DNA of 64,000 nucleotides from CBFIGX01 sp965662265 (lineage in GTDB: Bacteria; Bacteroidota; Bacteroidia; Flavobacteriales; UBA7430). The number at the start of each line of letters is the position of its first letter. Within the stretch, counting starts at the first letter, position 1. Position numbers and translations under genes: made by a program. Of this stretch, positions 27,736-37,653 are shown one piece after another. Where the stretch lies: contig CBFIGX010000001.1 in the NCBI GenBank assembly GCA_965662265.1, positions 186,001-250,000 of the forward strand, in the 5' to 3' direction. A model generated the notes under the pieces. It was given only the letters and a program-made list of their open reading frames with translations. It made no database searches and was not told the DNA's origin.

Positions 27736-28237
27736 TAGTATTCATCATATAATTAGGTTTATTCTTCTGCTTGGGTTTCAAGTGCTTTTTTTAAACAACT
27801 TGCAGCTTAGTGGTTATATTAATCCTTATGTATATATTTTATTTGTATTACTCTTACCTCCAAAAATGCCGAAAGCTCTTGTTTTAATCTCGGGGTTTTT
27901 AATGGGTTTTACCATCGATATGTTCTCAGATAGCTATGGTATTCATACAGCAGCAACAGTGCTTTTAGCCTACACAAGGCCTAGTATCTTAGCGCTTGTA
28001 TCAGTTAAAGGAGGCGAAGATCTAGAATCTATTGGAATTGCACAATTGCGATTTGGGCGCTTTTTAACCTACACGAGTATCAGTTGTTTTATTCATCATT
28101 TTACATTGTTTTTTCTAGAAGCTTTTAGGTGGTCTGAATTTTTAGATACCATAGGAAGAACTTTTATAAGTAGTGTTATTAGTTTAGTGTTTATTTTACT
28201 CATTGAATCTTTACGATCTAATAAGAGAAGGCGATGA
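27728..28237 (+). CDS. mreD: Rod shape-determining protein MreD
   Basis: 169 residues, about five membrane helices. MreD-like features are the position in the operon, the size, and the segment GFLMGFTIDMFSDSYGIHTAA. It overlaps both mreC (8 bases) and the PBP2 gene (4 bases), pointing to coupled translation. Sequence similarity across MreD proteins is low; the context carries much of the call. Confidence 0.9.
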   Translation: MNNSIHHIIRFILLLGFQVLFLNNLQLSGYINPYVYILFVLLLPPKMPKALVLISGFLMGFTIDMFSDSYGIHTAATVLLAYTRPSILALVSVKGGEDLESIGIAQLRFGRFLTYTSISCFIHHFTLFFLEAFRWSEFLDTIGRTFISSVISLVFILLIESLRSNKRRR

Positions 28238-30069
28238 GTAGATCTAAATTTGCCAACAGAAGACTGTTTTTTTACGTATTATTTGCGAGTACAACCATAA
28301 CGCTTTTGGCTTTTTTGTTCTCTATACAAGTCTTAGATGACTCTTATAAACTATCGGCAGACAATAACGTAATCAAGGCGGTTACACTATATCCAGAACG
28401 GGGCTATATATACGATAGGAATGGAGAACTACTTGTTAGTAATCAAAGAGCATACGACCTGATGGTCACCCCACGCCAAGTCAAAAATATCGATACTCTT
28501 GCGCTTTGTTATTTGTTAGATATAGAATTAGATTACTTTGTAAAACGCTTTGAAAAAGCAAAAAAATACTCTCGCCATAGAGCCTCTATACTACTCAAAG
28601 AAATCTCTAAACAAACTGCAGTAAAACTTCAAGAACAACTATACGAATACCCAGGTTTTTATCTTCAAGAACGTACCATGAGAAAATATCCATACAAAGC
28701 AGCAGCCAATGTATTAGGTTATGTAAGTCAGGTTCCTGATTACATATTAAAAAAAGATCTCGGTTATAAGAAAAACGATAATTATGGCGTGTCTGGTGTA
28801 GAAAATTCCTATGAAGACGTCCTAAAAGGAACTCAAGGCGTAGAGTACATGGTTAGAGATGTATGGAATAGAAATATGGGGTCATTTCAAAATGGAAAAT
28901 ACGACAGCACAGCTGTTAATGGCAATGACATAGAGTTGAGTATCGACATTCAACTTCAAGCTTATGCTGAGCAATTAATGCGCAATAAAAAAGGTTCTGT
29001 TGTAGCTATTGAGCCCTCTAGTGGTGAAATCCTTTGCTTAGTTAGCAGTCCGACCTACGATCCAAATTTATTGATCGGACGGTCTAGATCTTCTAACTAC
29101 AACATGATGTATAAGGATAAGAATAAGCCTCTATTTGACAGAAGTTTATTGGCAGAATACCCGCCTGGATCAACATTCAAATTAGTCAATGCGCTAATTG
29201 GACTTCAAGAAGATGTCATATACTCCGGCAGTCAATTTAAATGTGATGAAGGCTGGCGATTTAGTCCTAAACTTAAAGTTGGTTGTCATCCGCACAAATC
29301 TCCTTTAAATCTGAAACAATCTATCGCCCAGTCGTGCAATGCCTATTATTGTAGTACATTCAGAAGAATTATTGAAAAATACCCTACCAACAAAATTGGC
29401 TATGATAATTGGCGAGACCATGTCTTAAGTTTTGGCCTAGGAAATTATTTAAATAATGACTTGTCTACTGGTACGCCTGGTAGAGTTCCAACAGTTAATT
29501 TTTATGACCGCCAGTACGGTAAAAACCGATGGAAAGCTCCTACTGTTATTTCTTTATCTATTGGTCAAGATGCGCTTGTGGTGTCTCCAATACAAATGGC
29601 TAACATGTGCGCTGCCATTGCAAACAAAGGTTATTATTACACCCCGCATATTGTCCGCAAAATAGATAATAAAATACTTGCAGACAGTACCTTTACAAAG
29701 CCTAAGCATACAACAATAAATAGGAAACATTACAATACGGTAATTGATGGCATGGAGCGAGTGTTTACCAGTAAACATGGAACGGCTAAAACTGCTAAGG
29801 TTCAAGGTATAGAAATTTGTGGTAAAACTGGAACTGCTGAAAATCCGCACGGCGAAGACCACTCCATATTTATTGCTTTTGCTCCTAAGGAAAATCCCCA
29901 AATAGCACTGGCTGTTTATGTGGAGAACGGTGGCTGGGGATCTACCTGGGCAGCGCCTATTGCTAGTCTTATGATCGAAAAGTATCTCACAGGAACAATT
30001 ATAAATACAGGCAGGGAAGCTTTTATTCTTAATGGGAATTTAATGGATGGATCTTATGAGAAAGAATAA
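28234..30069 (+). CDS. mrdA: Penicillin-binding protein 2 (peptidoglycan transpeptidase)
   Basis: 611 residues: one N-terminal TM (about 10-30), PBP dimerisation domain (about 50-220) and transpeptidase domain. The three penicillin-fold motifs are S313-T-F-K316, S367-C-N369 and K531-T-G533. It cross-links wall peptides during side-wall growth with its partner glycosyltransferase RodA, which follows with overlap. Confidence 0.97.
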   Translation: MSRSKFANRRLFFYVLFASTTITLLAFLFSIQVLDDSYKLSADNNVIKAVTLYPERGYIYDRNGELLVSNQRAYDLMVTPRQVKNIDTLALCYLLDIELDYFVKRFEKAKKYSRHRASILLKEISKQTAVKLQEQLYEYPGFYLQERTMRKYPYKAAANVLGYVSQVPDYILKKDLGYKKNDNYGVSGVENSYEDVLKGTQGVEYMVRDVWNRNMGSFQNGKYDSTAVNGNDIELSIDIQLQAYAEQLMRNKKGSVVAIEPSSGEILCLVSSPTYDPNLLIGRSRSSNYNMMYKDKNKPLFDRSLLAEYPPGSTFKLVNALIGLQEDVIYSGSQFKCDEGWRFSPKLKVGCHPHKSPLNLKQSIAQSCNAYYCSTFRRIIEKYPTNKIGYDNWRDHVLSFGLGNYLNNDLSTGTPGRVPTVNFYDRQYGKNRWKAPTVISLSIGQDALVVSPIQMANMCAAIANKGYYYTPHIVRKIDNKILADSTFTKPKHTTINRKHYNTVIDGMERVFTSKHGTAKTAKVQGIEICGKTGTAENPHGEDHSIFIAFAPKENPQIALAVYVENGGWGSTWAAPIASLMIEKYLTGTIINTGREAFILNGNLMDGSYEKE

Positions 30070-31318
30070 AAGCATATTTGCAAATATCGATTGGCCCATC
30101 GTTATTATCTATGTGCTAATGCTCATATTTGGTTGGCTAAATATTTATGCTGCCAACATAGATAGCACAGGCCTTGACCTACTATCAATGAACAATGAGC
30201 CCAGCAAACAATTGTTTTGGATTGGCACCTCAGTAGTGTGGTTTCTACTAATTCTTATACTCGATGGTAAATTTTACACCACATTCTCCTACCCTATTTA
30301 CGCCATTATGATACTACTACTTATAGCGGTTCTGTTTGTTGGAAAAGAAATTGGAGGTGCTAGATCTTGGTATGCTATAGGATCGTTTAGCTTACAACCT
30401 TCAGAGTTTGCCAAGATAGGAGTTTTGCTTGTGATCAGTAAATACCTTAGTCAACTCAATATAAATTTAGCCTCTTTAAATACACAATTAAAAGCCCTAA
30501 GTTTAATTGCACTCCCAATAGCACTTATTATGTTACAGCCAGATGCGGGCTCCGCCATTGTATTTGCCTCGCTTTTTTTAGTATTCTTTAGAGAAGGTAT
30601 TTCGAGCATATACTTAGTGATTATCGGCGTGGCGATTGCCCTTTTTATCATCACCTTGAAATACGAGCTGAATATAGCTATGATCACGGGTGTTGTTGGC
30701 TGTGCATTATTTGGCTATTTACTGAAAAAGAGTAGGTTATCTATCAAACCGGCAATATTGGCTTTACTTTTAAGCTTGTCCTATATCCAATCGGTGGGGT
30801 ATGTTTATTCCAACATTCTTAGGCCACATCAACAAAGTAGAATCGACTTAATTTTAGGGAAAATTGATGACATCCACGGCGCAGGCTATAACCTACACCA
30901 ATCTAAAATAGCTATAGGCTCTGGGGGGTTCTTTGGTAAAGGCTTCTTAGATGGTACCCAAACTAAATTTAATTTTGTACCAGAACAAAGTACCGACTTT
31001 ATATTTTGCACCATTGGTGAGGAGTGGGGATTTATAGGCTCTGTACTTACACTTGGCTTATTTATCATACTTTTATTTAGATTAATAATGCTTGCAGAGC
31101 GACAACGATCTACTTTTAGTAGAGTATTTGGCTATGGAGTGGCGACTATATTATTTACCCACTACTTTATCAATATTGCAATGACTATCGGCTTAATGCC
31201 AGTTATTGGCATTCCTCTACCTTTTTTCAGCTATGGAGGGTCATCCTTGTGGGCCTTTAGCATTCTCTTATTTATCTTCGTTAAGCTGGATGCTTATAGA
31301 ATGGAAATTCTGCGCTAA
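30047..31318 (+). CDS. rodA: Rod shape-determining protein RodA (SEDS glycosyltransferase)
   Basis: 423 residues with about ten membrane helices. SEDS motifs: GARSWYAIGSFSLQPSEFAKIG, where the Pro-Ser-Glu is typical, and near the end GIPLPFFSYGGSS. It polymerises lipid II into glycan with PBP2. The annotated frame opens at 30047, but the ATG at 30056 (MRKNKSIFANID...) is equally possible; both overlap the PBP2 gene. Confidence 0.96.
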   Translation: MDLMRKNKSIFANIDWPIVIIYVLMLIFGWLNIYAANIDSTGLDLLSMNNEPSKQLFWIGTSVVWFLLILILDGKFYTTFSYPIYAIMILLLIAVLFVGKEIGGARSWYAIGSFSLQPSEFAKIGVLLVISKYLSQLNINLASLNTQLKALSLIALPIALIMLQPDAGSAIVFASLFLVFFREGISSIYLVIIGVAIALFIITLKYELNIAMITGVVGCALFGYLLKKSRLSIKPAILALLLSLSYIQSVGYVYSNILRPHQQSRIDLILGKIDDIHGAGYNLHQSKIAIGSGGFFGKGFLDGTQTKFNFVPEQSTDFIFCTIGEEWGFIGSVLTLGLFIILLFRLIMLAERQRSTFSRVFGYGVATILFTHYFINIAMTIGLMPVIGIPLPFFSYGGSSLWAFSILLFIFVKLDAYRMEILR

Positions 31319-31342
31319 TATCAATTTTCATATATTCGATAC

Positions 31343-32098
31343 ATGAACATTCAAATAGATGATAATAACAAAACATGGACTACCAATCTGTCCGAGCCTA
31401 TTGACATCTCTATTCCTATGTTTGCCTCCGAAGAAAGTGTTAGGGCTTGGTATGTAGATCCTTTACGTATTGAACCAGTTAAAATGGACGATTGGATAGG
31501 CGCTGTGGCACAAGGAGGGTCCGTAAACTTTAATAATATATCGTTTAACCCTCATGGGCATGGCACGCACACTGAATGTTATGGTCATGTGAGCAAAGAA
31601 CCTGTAAGTGTTAACAGGGCTTTAAAAAACTTCGCCTTTATTGCAAAACTTGTAACTATAAATCCAGTAGTTTCAGAAAATGGCGATCAAATTATTACCA
31701 TTGAACAGTTAAAAAAAACTTTAGGATCTAAACCTACAAAAGCTTTGGTGATAAGAACAAGTCCTAATGGCCTGGATAAGCTCATAAAAAACTATTCAAA
31801 TACAAACCCTTGCTATATGGACGAGAAAGCTGCAGCATGGTTAAGAGATTCGGGAGTAGAACAGCTACTTATAGACACCCCATCGATTGATAGAGAAGAA
31901 GATGGCGGCCAGCTATTGGCGCATAAAGCCTTTTGGAATTATCCAAAAGCACCACGAACACAAGCATGCATTACCGAGCTTATTTATGTACCAAAAGCCA
32001 TAGATGATGGTATGTACTTACTTCACCTGAGCTTTGCCGCTTTTGAAAACGATGCAGCTCCCAGCAAACCTATTCTGTATAAATTACTTGAAGTCTAA
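31343..32098 (+). CDS. Cyclase family protein (kynurenine formamidase-like fold)
   Basis: 251 residues with the metal-binding signature HGHGTHTECYGH (about 73-84), characteristic of the PF04199 cyclase/arylformamidase family, and SIDREEDGG later. Members are metal-dependent hydrolases of formamide-like or ring substrates; no tryptophan catabolism genes are nearby, so the substrate is open. It starts 24 bases after rodA and may be read through from that operon. Confidence 0.88.
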   Translation: MNIQIDDNNKTWTTNLSEPIDISIPMFASEESVRAWYVDPLRIEPVKMDDWIGAVAQGGSVNFNNISFNPHGHGTHTECYGHVSKEPVSVNRALKNFAFIAKLVTINPVVSENGDQIITIEQLKKTLGSKPTKALVIRTSPNGLDKLIKNYSNTNPCYMDEKAAAWLRDSGVEQLLIDTPSIDREEDGGQLLAHKAFWNYPKAPRTQACITELIYVPKAIDDGMYLLHLSFAAFENDAAPSKPILYKLLEV

Positions 32099-32370
32099 TT
32101 TTTGACTTCCATTTTTAGTACGACCTCTTGTTGTTTTAGTCGGCACTTTTCTTCATACAAATTTGACAAATGCGTATGAAGGCATACAGATGCAGCAGCG
32201 GGTAGTAAAAGCCATTTAGAGAAATTAAGATCAAAGGCATATAAAATGGCAATCATAATGATGACGACATCAAAGATATAGGTAACCGCACGAGTTCTTT
32301 TAATAGCACTAGAATTAGAGTGCAATAAGTCAGATATGTCTTCCAAACTCTTAGTTTTTGTATAATTCAT
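32095..32370 (-). CDS. Small two-TM membrane protein, unknown function
   Basis: 91 residues. Two hydrophobic segments (about 29-46 and 51-66: VTYIFDVVIIMIAILYAFDL and WLLLPAAASVCL) are followed by a charged helix with EEKCRLKQQEVVLK. I do not recognise a family. Its stop end overlaps the convergent cyclase gene by 4 bases. Membrane-protein composition and a clean ATG make it more likely real than a shadow. Confidence 0.55.
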   Translation of the reverse strand: MNYTKTKSLEDISDLLHSNSSAIKRTRAVTYIFDVVIIMIAILYAFDLNFSKWLLLPAAASVCLHTHLSNLYEEKCRLKQQEVVLKMEVKN

Positions 32371-32502
32371 AAGCTACATTTACATAGCGTTTATTTATTA
32401 AATGTAACAATTATTTGAAAAATAGCAAGCGCAAGACTAATTAACCTATTTAAAATTAATATTTAGACAATTACAGGAGAAGCACCTGTTTGTTTTAAAG
32501 TA

Positions 32503-32529
32503 TTGCAAGCATATATTTTCCTATGTTTG
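32503..32529 (+). promoter_or_regulatory. Promoter of the MmcQ/YjbR gene
   Basis: TTG (32503-32505), 16 bases, TATGTTTG (32522-32529). The predicted start of transcription is after the first possible TTG start codon and before the ATG at 32554. Confidence 0.5.
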
Positions 32530-32553
32530 TTTACAAGTGTAAAAAAATTGAGT

Positions 32554-32907
32554 ATGGATATAGAGCGTCTTAGAGATTATTGTTTGGCTAAAAAGGCCGT
32601 AGAAGAAAGTTTCCCTTTTGACCAACACACACTGGTGTTTAAGGTGGCTGGAAAGATGTTTTCCTTACTAAGCCTTAACAATGTTCCCTTACGAATGAAT
32701 TTAAAATGTGACCCCGAAAGGGCCATAGAGCTAAGAGAAGAATTTGATGCCATAATTCCTGGGTATCACAGCAATAAAAAACATTGGAACACAGTGATTA
32801 TTGACGGCTCTATTCAACCCGATTTGTTACACGATTTGATAGATCACTCATACACTTTAGTGGTTTCTAAATTGACGATAAAAGCAAAAAAAGAACACGG
32901 ATTATAA
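32554..32907 (+). CDS. MmcQ/YjbR family protein
   Basis: 117 residues from the ATG at 32554 (MDIERLRDYCLAKKAVEESFPF). The line FPFDQHTLVFKVAGKMFSLL and the later GYHSNKKHWNTVIIDG are family marks. The fold is the CyaY-like double-wing type; DNA binding has been suggested, but the role is not known. A frame open to 32503 exists but starts before the promoter box. The promoter fits the shorter form. Confidence 0.92.
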   Translation: MDIERLRDYCLAKKAVEESFPFDQHTLVFKVAGKMFSLLSLNNVPLRMNLKCDPERAIELREEFDAIIPGYHSNKKHWNTVIIDGSIQPDLLHDLIDHSYTLVVSKLTIKAKKEHGL

Positions 32908-32927
32908 GCCTCCGTTGATCTGAAAGA

Positions 32928-33002
32928 AAAAGTAAAAAAAGAGCCTAATTGAAAAATGAAAAAATTACTATGAACTAAGAATAAGACTCTTTTTTTACTT
33001 TT
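32928..33002. repeat. Inverted repeat, 16-base arms, in the intergenic region before ispG
   Basis: Arms 32928-32943 and 32987-33002 are perfect reverse complements (core GTAAAAAAAGAG) separated by 43 bases. The right arm ends in TACTTTTG (32996-33003), a perfect -7 box on the plus strand. It may be a terminator of the MmcQ gene, an operator, or the remnant of a mobile unit. The rest of 32908-33168 has no gene I can support. Confidence 0.6.
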
Positions 33003-33168
33003 GTTGTTACTAGACTTCGAAATTAAAACTATTATAATGAACTTACCTTAATAGCAGGTTAAGCAGTGTTAATTTTTGTTATTTAGACATAGTGTTTTTT
33101 ATACCTTGACATCCAAAGTGTGAAATTTTAACAAGATTATAGCTTCAGGCCTTGACTTCTAAATCTAA

Positions 33169-35142
33169 ATGCCGAAATTTGAGCCTATGGATAAAACTCA
33201 TAAGTACTGTTATAGCCTAACGCAATACCAGCGTTATAAAAGCCATGAGGTTATGGTAGGACATATAGGCGTTGGAGGTGAAAACCCCATCCGTTTGCAG
33301 TCAATGACAACCACGGATACTATGGACACGGAAGCAACCGTTAATCAATCTATTAGAATGATTCAAGCTGGTTGCGAAATTGTGAGGATTACTGCCCCAT
33401 CTAAGCGAGATGCCGAGAATTTAAAAAATATTAAAGATGAGCTTACAAAAAGAGGCTATCATGCTCCTATAGTAGCCGACATTCATTTTACCCCAGCAGC
33501 TGCAGAAATTGCCGCTAAGATAGTAGATAAAGTACGAGTTAACCCTGGCAACTATGCCGACAAGAAAAAGTTTCAGGAGCTAGTATATAACGATGAAAGT
33601 TATGCCGAAGAACTCGATAGAATAGCAAAAAGATTTAGCCCTTTAGTCGAAATATGTAAAGCTCATGACACAGCCATGCGTATTGGAACTAACCATGGCT
33701 CACTTTCTGACCGTATTTTGAGCAGGTATGGCGATACGCCAGTCGGAATGGTGGAGTCTGCACTTGAATTTTTAAGGATCTGCAAATCCTTAGATTACCA
33801 CCAAGTCATAATTTCAATGAAGGCGAGTAACCCACAAGTGATGGTTCAAGCTTATAGGCTACTTATCCATAAAATGGAGCAAGAAAGTATGTCTTACCCG
33901 CTACACCTAGGAGTCACAGAAGCTGGAGAAGGCGAAGATGGTAGGATAAAATCAGCAGTAGGTATAGGCACCCTTCTTGAAGATGGGATTGGTGATACCA
34001 TTCGGGTTTCTTTAACTGAAGAGCCAGAATTTGAAATCCCAGTTGCAAAGTTATTGGCTGAAAGGTATGCCAACAAGCAGCCTCATGAGCCCATAAAACA
34101 AATTGATAATTACCCTATAAATCCCTTTGAGTATTCAAAACGAGAGAGTTGTAAAGTGCTAAATGTTGGCGGAGGACAAGTACCTATAGTCATGGCCGAT
34201 TATTGCCTTAAAGATAATATTACACCGGCAACTTTATTTCCTTTAGGCTACCGTTATTCAATACCACTAGATAAATGGCACATTGCAGATATGGCTTGCG
34301 ATTACGTGTTTACTGGAGATAATACCATCGATTTTGCCATTCCGGGTAACTTGGCAGTAATTTACAATCACAAAACTTGGTTAAAAAATAAAGGAGAGCG
34401 GCGCTATCCATTTTTAGATGTAAAAACCTACCTCTCTGATACCAAAAAATCGGATCAACTAAACATGATATATGCCTGTTTAAGTGACCTCAGCTCAGAA
34501 TTAATAGATGAGCTAAAAAAAGACTCTACTGCAGTATTACTGATAGACAGCTATAATGGCCATGCAATGGCAGAACAAAGAAGGCTCTTTGTACAACTAA
34601 TACAAGAAAATTGTAAAACCCCGGTAATTATTGGAAGGGCTTATGGAGATCTGTCAGAAGAACAACTACAACTATTTGCCTCTACCGACATTGGGGCGCT
34701 CTTGTTAGATGGTCTGGGTGATGGACTGTTTATTGCCGCTGAAAATTGCGGCCCAACTAAAACGATTACTGATACCGCTTTTGGAATTCTTCAAGCCACA
34801 AGAACGCGTATCTCTAAGACGGAATATATTTCTTGCCCAAGTTGCGGTAGAACTCTTTTTGATCTGCAAGAGACTACAGCAAAAATACGTGCTAAAACAA
34901 GTCACCTTAAAGGATTAAAAATTGGGATTATGGGCTGTATTGTCAATGGCCCCGGAGAAATGGCTGATGCAGATTATGGTTATGTTGGCACAGGCGTAGG
35001 TAAAATTACTTTATACAAAGAAAAAGAAGTGGTTCAAAGAAATATAGCCTCAGAAAAAGCTGTAGACGCCCTAATAGACCTTATCAAGTCTCATGGCGAT
35101 TGGATGGAACCAAAATTAACTAATCCTGCTTCTGGGCAATAA
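33169..35142 (+). CDS. ispG: 4-hydroxy-3-methylbut-2-enyl diphosphate synthase, long form
   Basis: 657 residues. Catalyses the next to last step of the MEP isoprenoid pathway. The N-terminal TIM barrel has IRLQSMTTTDTMDT and ADIHFTPAAA, and the C-terminal domain ligates 4Fe-4S through C556-x2-C559 and C590 in GCIVNGPGE (E597). Between them lies an insert of about 250 residues, as in the long form of Bacteroidota, Chlamydiae and plants. ispD lies 27 kb to the right, also in this window. Confidence 0.96.
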   Translation: MPKFEPMDKTHKYCYSLTQYQRYKSHEVMVGHIGVGGENPIRLQSMTTTDTMDTEATVNQSIRMIQAGCEIVRITAPSKRDAENLKNIKDELTKRGYHAPIVADIHFTPAAAEIAAKIVDKVRVNPGNYADKKKFQELVYNDESYAEELDRIAKRFSPLVEICKAHDTAMRIGTNHGSLSDRILSRYGDTPVGMVESALEFLRICKSLDYHQVIISMKASNPQVMVQAYRLLIHKMEQESMSYPLHLGVTEAGEGEDGRIKSAVGIGTLLEDGIGDTIRVSLTEEPEFEIPVAKLLAERYANKQPHEPIKQIDNYPINPFEYSKRESCKVLNVGGGQVPIVMADYCLKDNITPATLFPLGYRYSIPLDKWHIADMACDYVFTGDNTIDFAIPGNLAVIYNHKTWLKNKGERRYPFLDVKTYLSDTKKSDQLNMIYACLSDLSSELIDELKKDSTAVLLIDSYNGHAMAEQRRLFVQLIQENCKTPVIIGRAYGDLSEEQLQLFASTDIGALLLDGLGDGLFIAAENCGPTKTITDTAFGILQATRTRISKTEYISCPSCGRTLFDLQETTAKIRAKTSHLKGLKIGIMGCIVNGPGEMADADYGYVGTGVGKITLYKEKEVVQRNIASEKAVDALIDLIKSHGDWMEPKLTNPASGQ

Positions 35143-35205
35143 ATAATTAATGGTGCTTCATGACATAAGTTTAAGCCACAATCTTGTTGTGTAATACCTA
35201 ATAAA

Positions 35206-35784
35206 ATGGCTAAAAACAAAATACGATGCGATTGGTGCCTTTCAGACCCCTTGTATGTTAAATATCATGACCAGGAGTGGGGTGTACCGCTATATGATGA
35301 TCAACAATTATTCGAATTTCTTATCTTGGAAACTTTTCAGGCTGGCCTAAGCTGGTTAACTATTTTAAAAAAAAGAGAACATTTCAGGCAGGCATTCGAT
35401 ATGTTTGACTACAATAAAATAGCCAACTACACTCCTAAAAAGATCGAAGCGCTGATGAATAATAAAGGTATTATTAGGAACAGACTAAAAATTAATTCGG
35501 TAACTAGCAATGCAAAAGCATTCATCAAAACACAAAAAGAATTTGGTTCATTTAGCGATTATATTTGGAGTTTTGTGGATGGTAAACCCATTCAAAATAA
35601 ATTTGTAAAGGTGACGCAACTACCGGCAAAAACAGAACTCTCAACCAAAATTAGTGTCGATTTAAAAAAACGAGGATTTAAATTTGTTGGTGCCACTATC
35701 GTATATGCACACATGCAGGCAACCGGAATGGTTAACGATCATTTAGACTATTGTTATAGAAACCAGCAACTTAAAAAAACTTAA
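35206..35784 (+). CDS. tag: DNA-3-methyladenine glycosylase I
   Basis: 192 residues. Removes 3-methyladenine from alkylated DNA. The N-terminal CDWCLSDPLYVKYHDQEWG and LFEFLILETFQAGLSW segments are typical, and C8, H21, H180 and C184 fit the zinc site (HLDYC near the end). Single gene with 60 bases of leader. Confidence 0.95.
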   Translation: MAKNKIRCDWCLSDPLYVKYHDQEWGVPLYDDQQLFEFLILETFQAGLSWLTILKKREHFRQAFDMFDYNKIANYTPKKIEALMNNKGIIRNRLKINSVTSNAKAFIKTQKEFGSFSDYIWSFVDGKPIQNKFVKVTQLPAKTELSTKISVDLKKRGFKFVGATIVYAHMQATGMVNDHLDYCYRNQQLKKT

Positions 35785-35822
35785 ACAAAATAAATTATTT
35801 TAGTCAATCTAAACTATTAGCT

Positions 35823-37649
35823 ATGTTAAAATACACGTCAATCATCGGTCTACTTATGTTTCTTTTTTCATGTAATCATAAAGAAGATTTAAGAGTAGAT
35901 AAGCACAGTTACGCAGAGCCTCATTTTGTGCAAATTAATCATTTAGATTTGGACATCGAAATCAACTTTGACAATAAAGTTATTTCAGGTATAGCCCACT
36001 ATACTTTAGATAATAAAAATAACCATGATGAGGTTGTTTTAGACATCAATGACCTGCAGATTGATAAGGTGTTAGGTAATGGCAAAGCTTTGAAATACAC
36101 CATCTCTGAAAAAGACTCAATTTTGGGTTCAGCGTTACGAATAAAAATAACAGAAAAAAATAAAGACATTGCTATTTATTACAGTACGAAAGGCAATGCA
36201 AAAGCGCTACAATTTCTAAATCCACAACAAACAGCTGGCAAAAAACACCCATTCTTATTTACGCAATCACAAGCCATTTTAGCACGAACGTGGCTACCTT
36301 GTCAAGACTCGCCAGGGGTAAGGTTTACCTATAATGCCAATGTAAAAGTACCTGAAGGATTACTCGCAATTATGAGTGCAGAAAATCCTACAGAAAAAAA
36401 TAACGCAGGACTCTACACTTTCAAAATGGAACAAGCTATTCCTGCTTATTTAATGGCCTTGGCAGTTGGAGATCTCGAGTTTAAATCTATTGGTGAGCAA
36501 ACAGGTATTTATGCCGAACCTAAGCTATTACCGAAAGCTGTATATGAATTTTCAGAAACGCAAAACATGCTCGAAATTGCTGAGTCTATGTATGGCCCTT
36601 ACGCTTGGGACAGATACGATATGCTAGTATTGCCTCCTAGCTTTCCATTCGGTGGCATGGAAAATCCGCGGCTTACATTTGTTACCCCTACGATACTTGC
36701 TGGCGATCGTTCACTAACATCGCTGGTGGCACATGAATTAGCACACTCCTGGTCTGGTAATTTAGTGACAAATAAAACATGGGACGACTTCTGGCTCAAC
36801 GAAGGATTTACTGTTTATTTTGAACGCCGAATTATGGAGCGACTTGAAGGAAGGGACTATGCAGATATGTTAAGTTTATTGGGCAAGCAAGATCTACAAA
36901 ATGAAGTAAGTCATCTAGGTCACGATCATCGCGACACGCATTTAAAACTAAATTTAATGCATAGAGATCCTGACGATGGCCTCACAGATATTGCCTACGA
37001 AAAAGGCTTCTTTCTCCTCAAGCTTATTGAGGAATCTGTAGGTAGGAAGCAGTTCGATGAATTTCTCAAACTATATTTCTCTGAAAATGCGTTTAGAGTG
37101 ATGGATACAGAAGAATTTATCACTTACCTAAACCATAACTTGCTTAATAAAGACACTGAAGCAAAGGCAAAGATTCAATTAGAATCATGGGTTTACGGTG
37201 CAGGTATTCCTGACAATTGCCCAAAGGTTAACTCAATTAAGTTTAAAGCTGTTGATCACGCCTTAAAATCATTTAACAGAGGTTATCCACTACACACTAT
37301 TGATAGTGAAAAATGGAGTTCTCATGAATGGCTGCATTTCCTGAGACAATTACCACAAGACATAAGTGTTGAGTCTCTTAAAAAGTTAGACAATGCTTTT
37401 TCGTTTACAACAAGTGGCAATTCTGAAATTCTTAATGCTTGGTTTCAAAAAACAATTCCTGCAGGCTATAAACCAGCAGACGCAGCCATTGAAAATTTCT
37501 TAATGGAAGTGGGTAGGAGGAAATTTTTAGCACCTATTTATACTTGCTTAATGAAAAAAGATCCAGCAAAAGCTAGAAGAATATACAAGCAAGCTAGAAA
37601 GAATTACCACACTGTATCTACACAAACATTAGATGCATTAATTTTGTAA
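35823..37649 (+). CDS. M1 family metallopeptidase, lipoprotein
   Basis: 608 residues. A lipoprotein signal (lipobox LFSC) sends it to the envelope. The M1 exopeptidase motif GGMENP and the zinc site H304-E-x2-H308-x18-E327 (VAHELAHSW, WLNEGF) are intact. The C-terminal helical part resembles leukotriene A4 hydrolase-type aminopeptidases. Probably cleaves N-terminal residues from peptides in the periplasm. It converges on nadD with a 4-base gap. Confidence 0.94.
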   Translation: MLKYTSIIGLLMFLFSCNHKEDLRVDKHSYAEPHFVQINHLDLDIEINFDNKVISGIAHYTLDNKNNHDEVVLDINDLQIDKVLGNGKALKYTISEKDSILGSALRIKITEKNKDIAIYYSTKGNAKALQFLNPQQTAGKKHPFLFTQSQAILARTWLPCQDSPGVRFTYNANVKVPEGLLAIMSAENPTEKNNAGLYTFKMEQAIPAYLMALAVGDLEFKSIGEQTGIYAEPKLLPKAVYEFSETQNMLEIAESMYGPYAWDRYDMLVLPPSFPFGGMENPRLTFVTPTILAGDRSLTSLVAHELAHSWSGNLVTNKTWDDFWLNEGFTVYFERRIMERLEGRDYADMLSLLGKQDLQNEVSHLGHDHRDTHLKLNLMHRDPDDGLTDIAYEKGFFLLKLIEESVGRKQFDEFLKLYFSENAFRVMDTEEFITYLNHNLLNKDTEAKAKIQLESWVYGAGIPDNCPKVNSIKFKAVDHALKSFNRGYPLHTIDSEKWSSHEWLHFLRQLPQDISVESLKKLDNAFSFTTSGNSEILNAWFQKTIPAGYKPADAAIENFLMEVGRRKFLAPIYTCLMKKDPAKARRIYKQARKNYHTVSTQTLDALIL

Positions 37650-37653
37650 TTAC

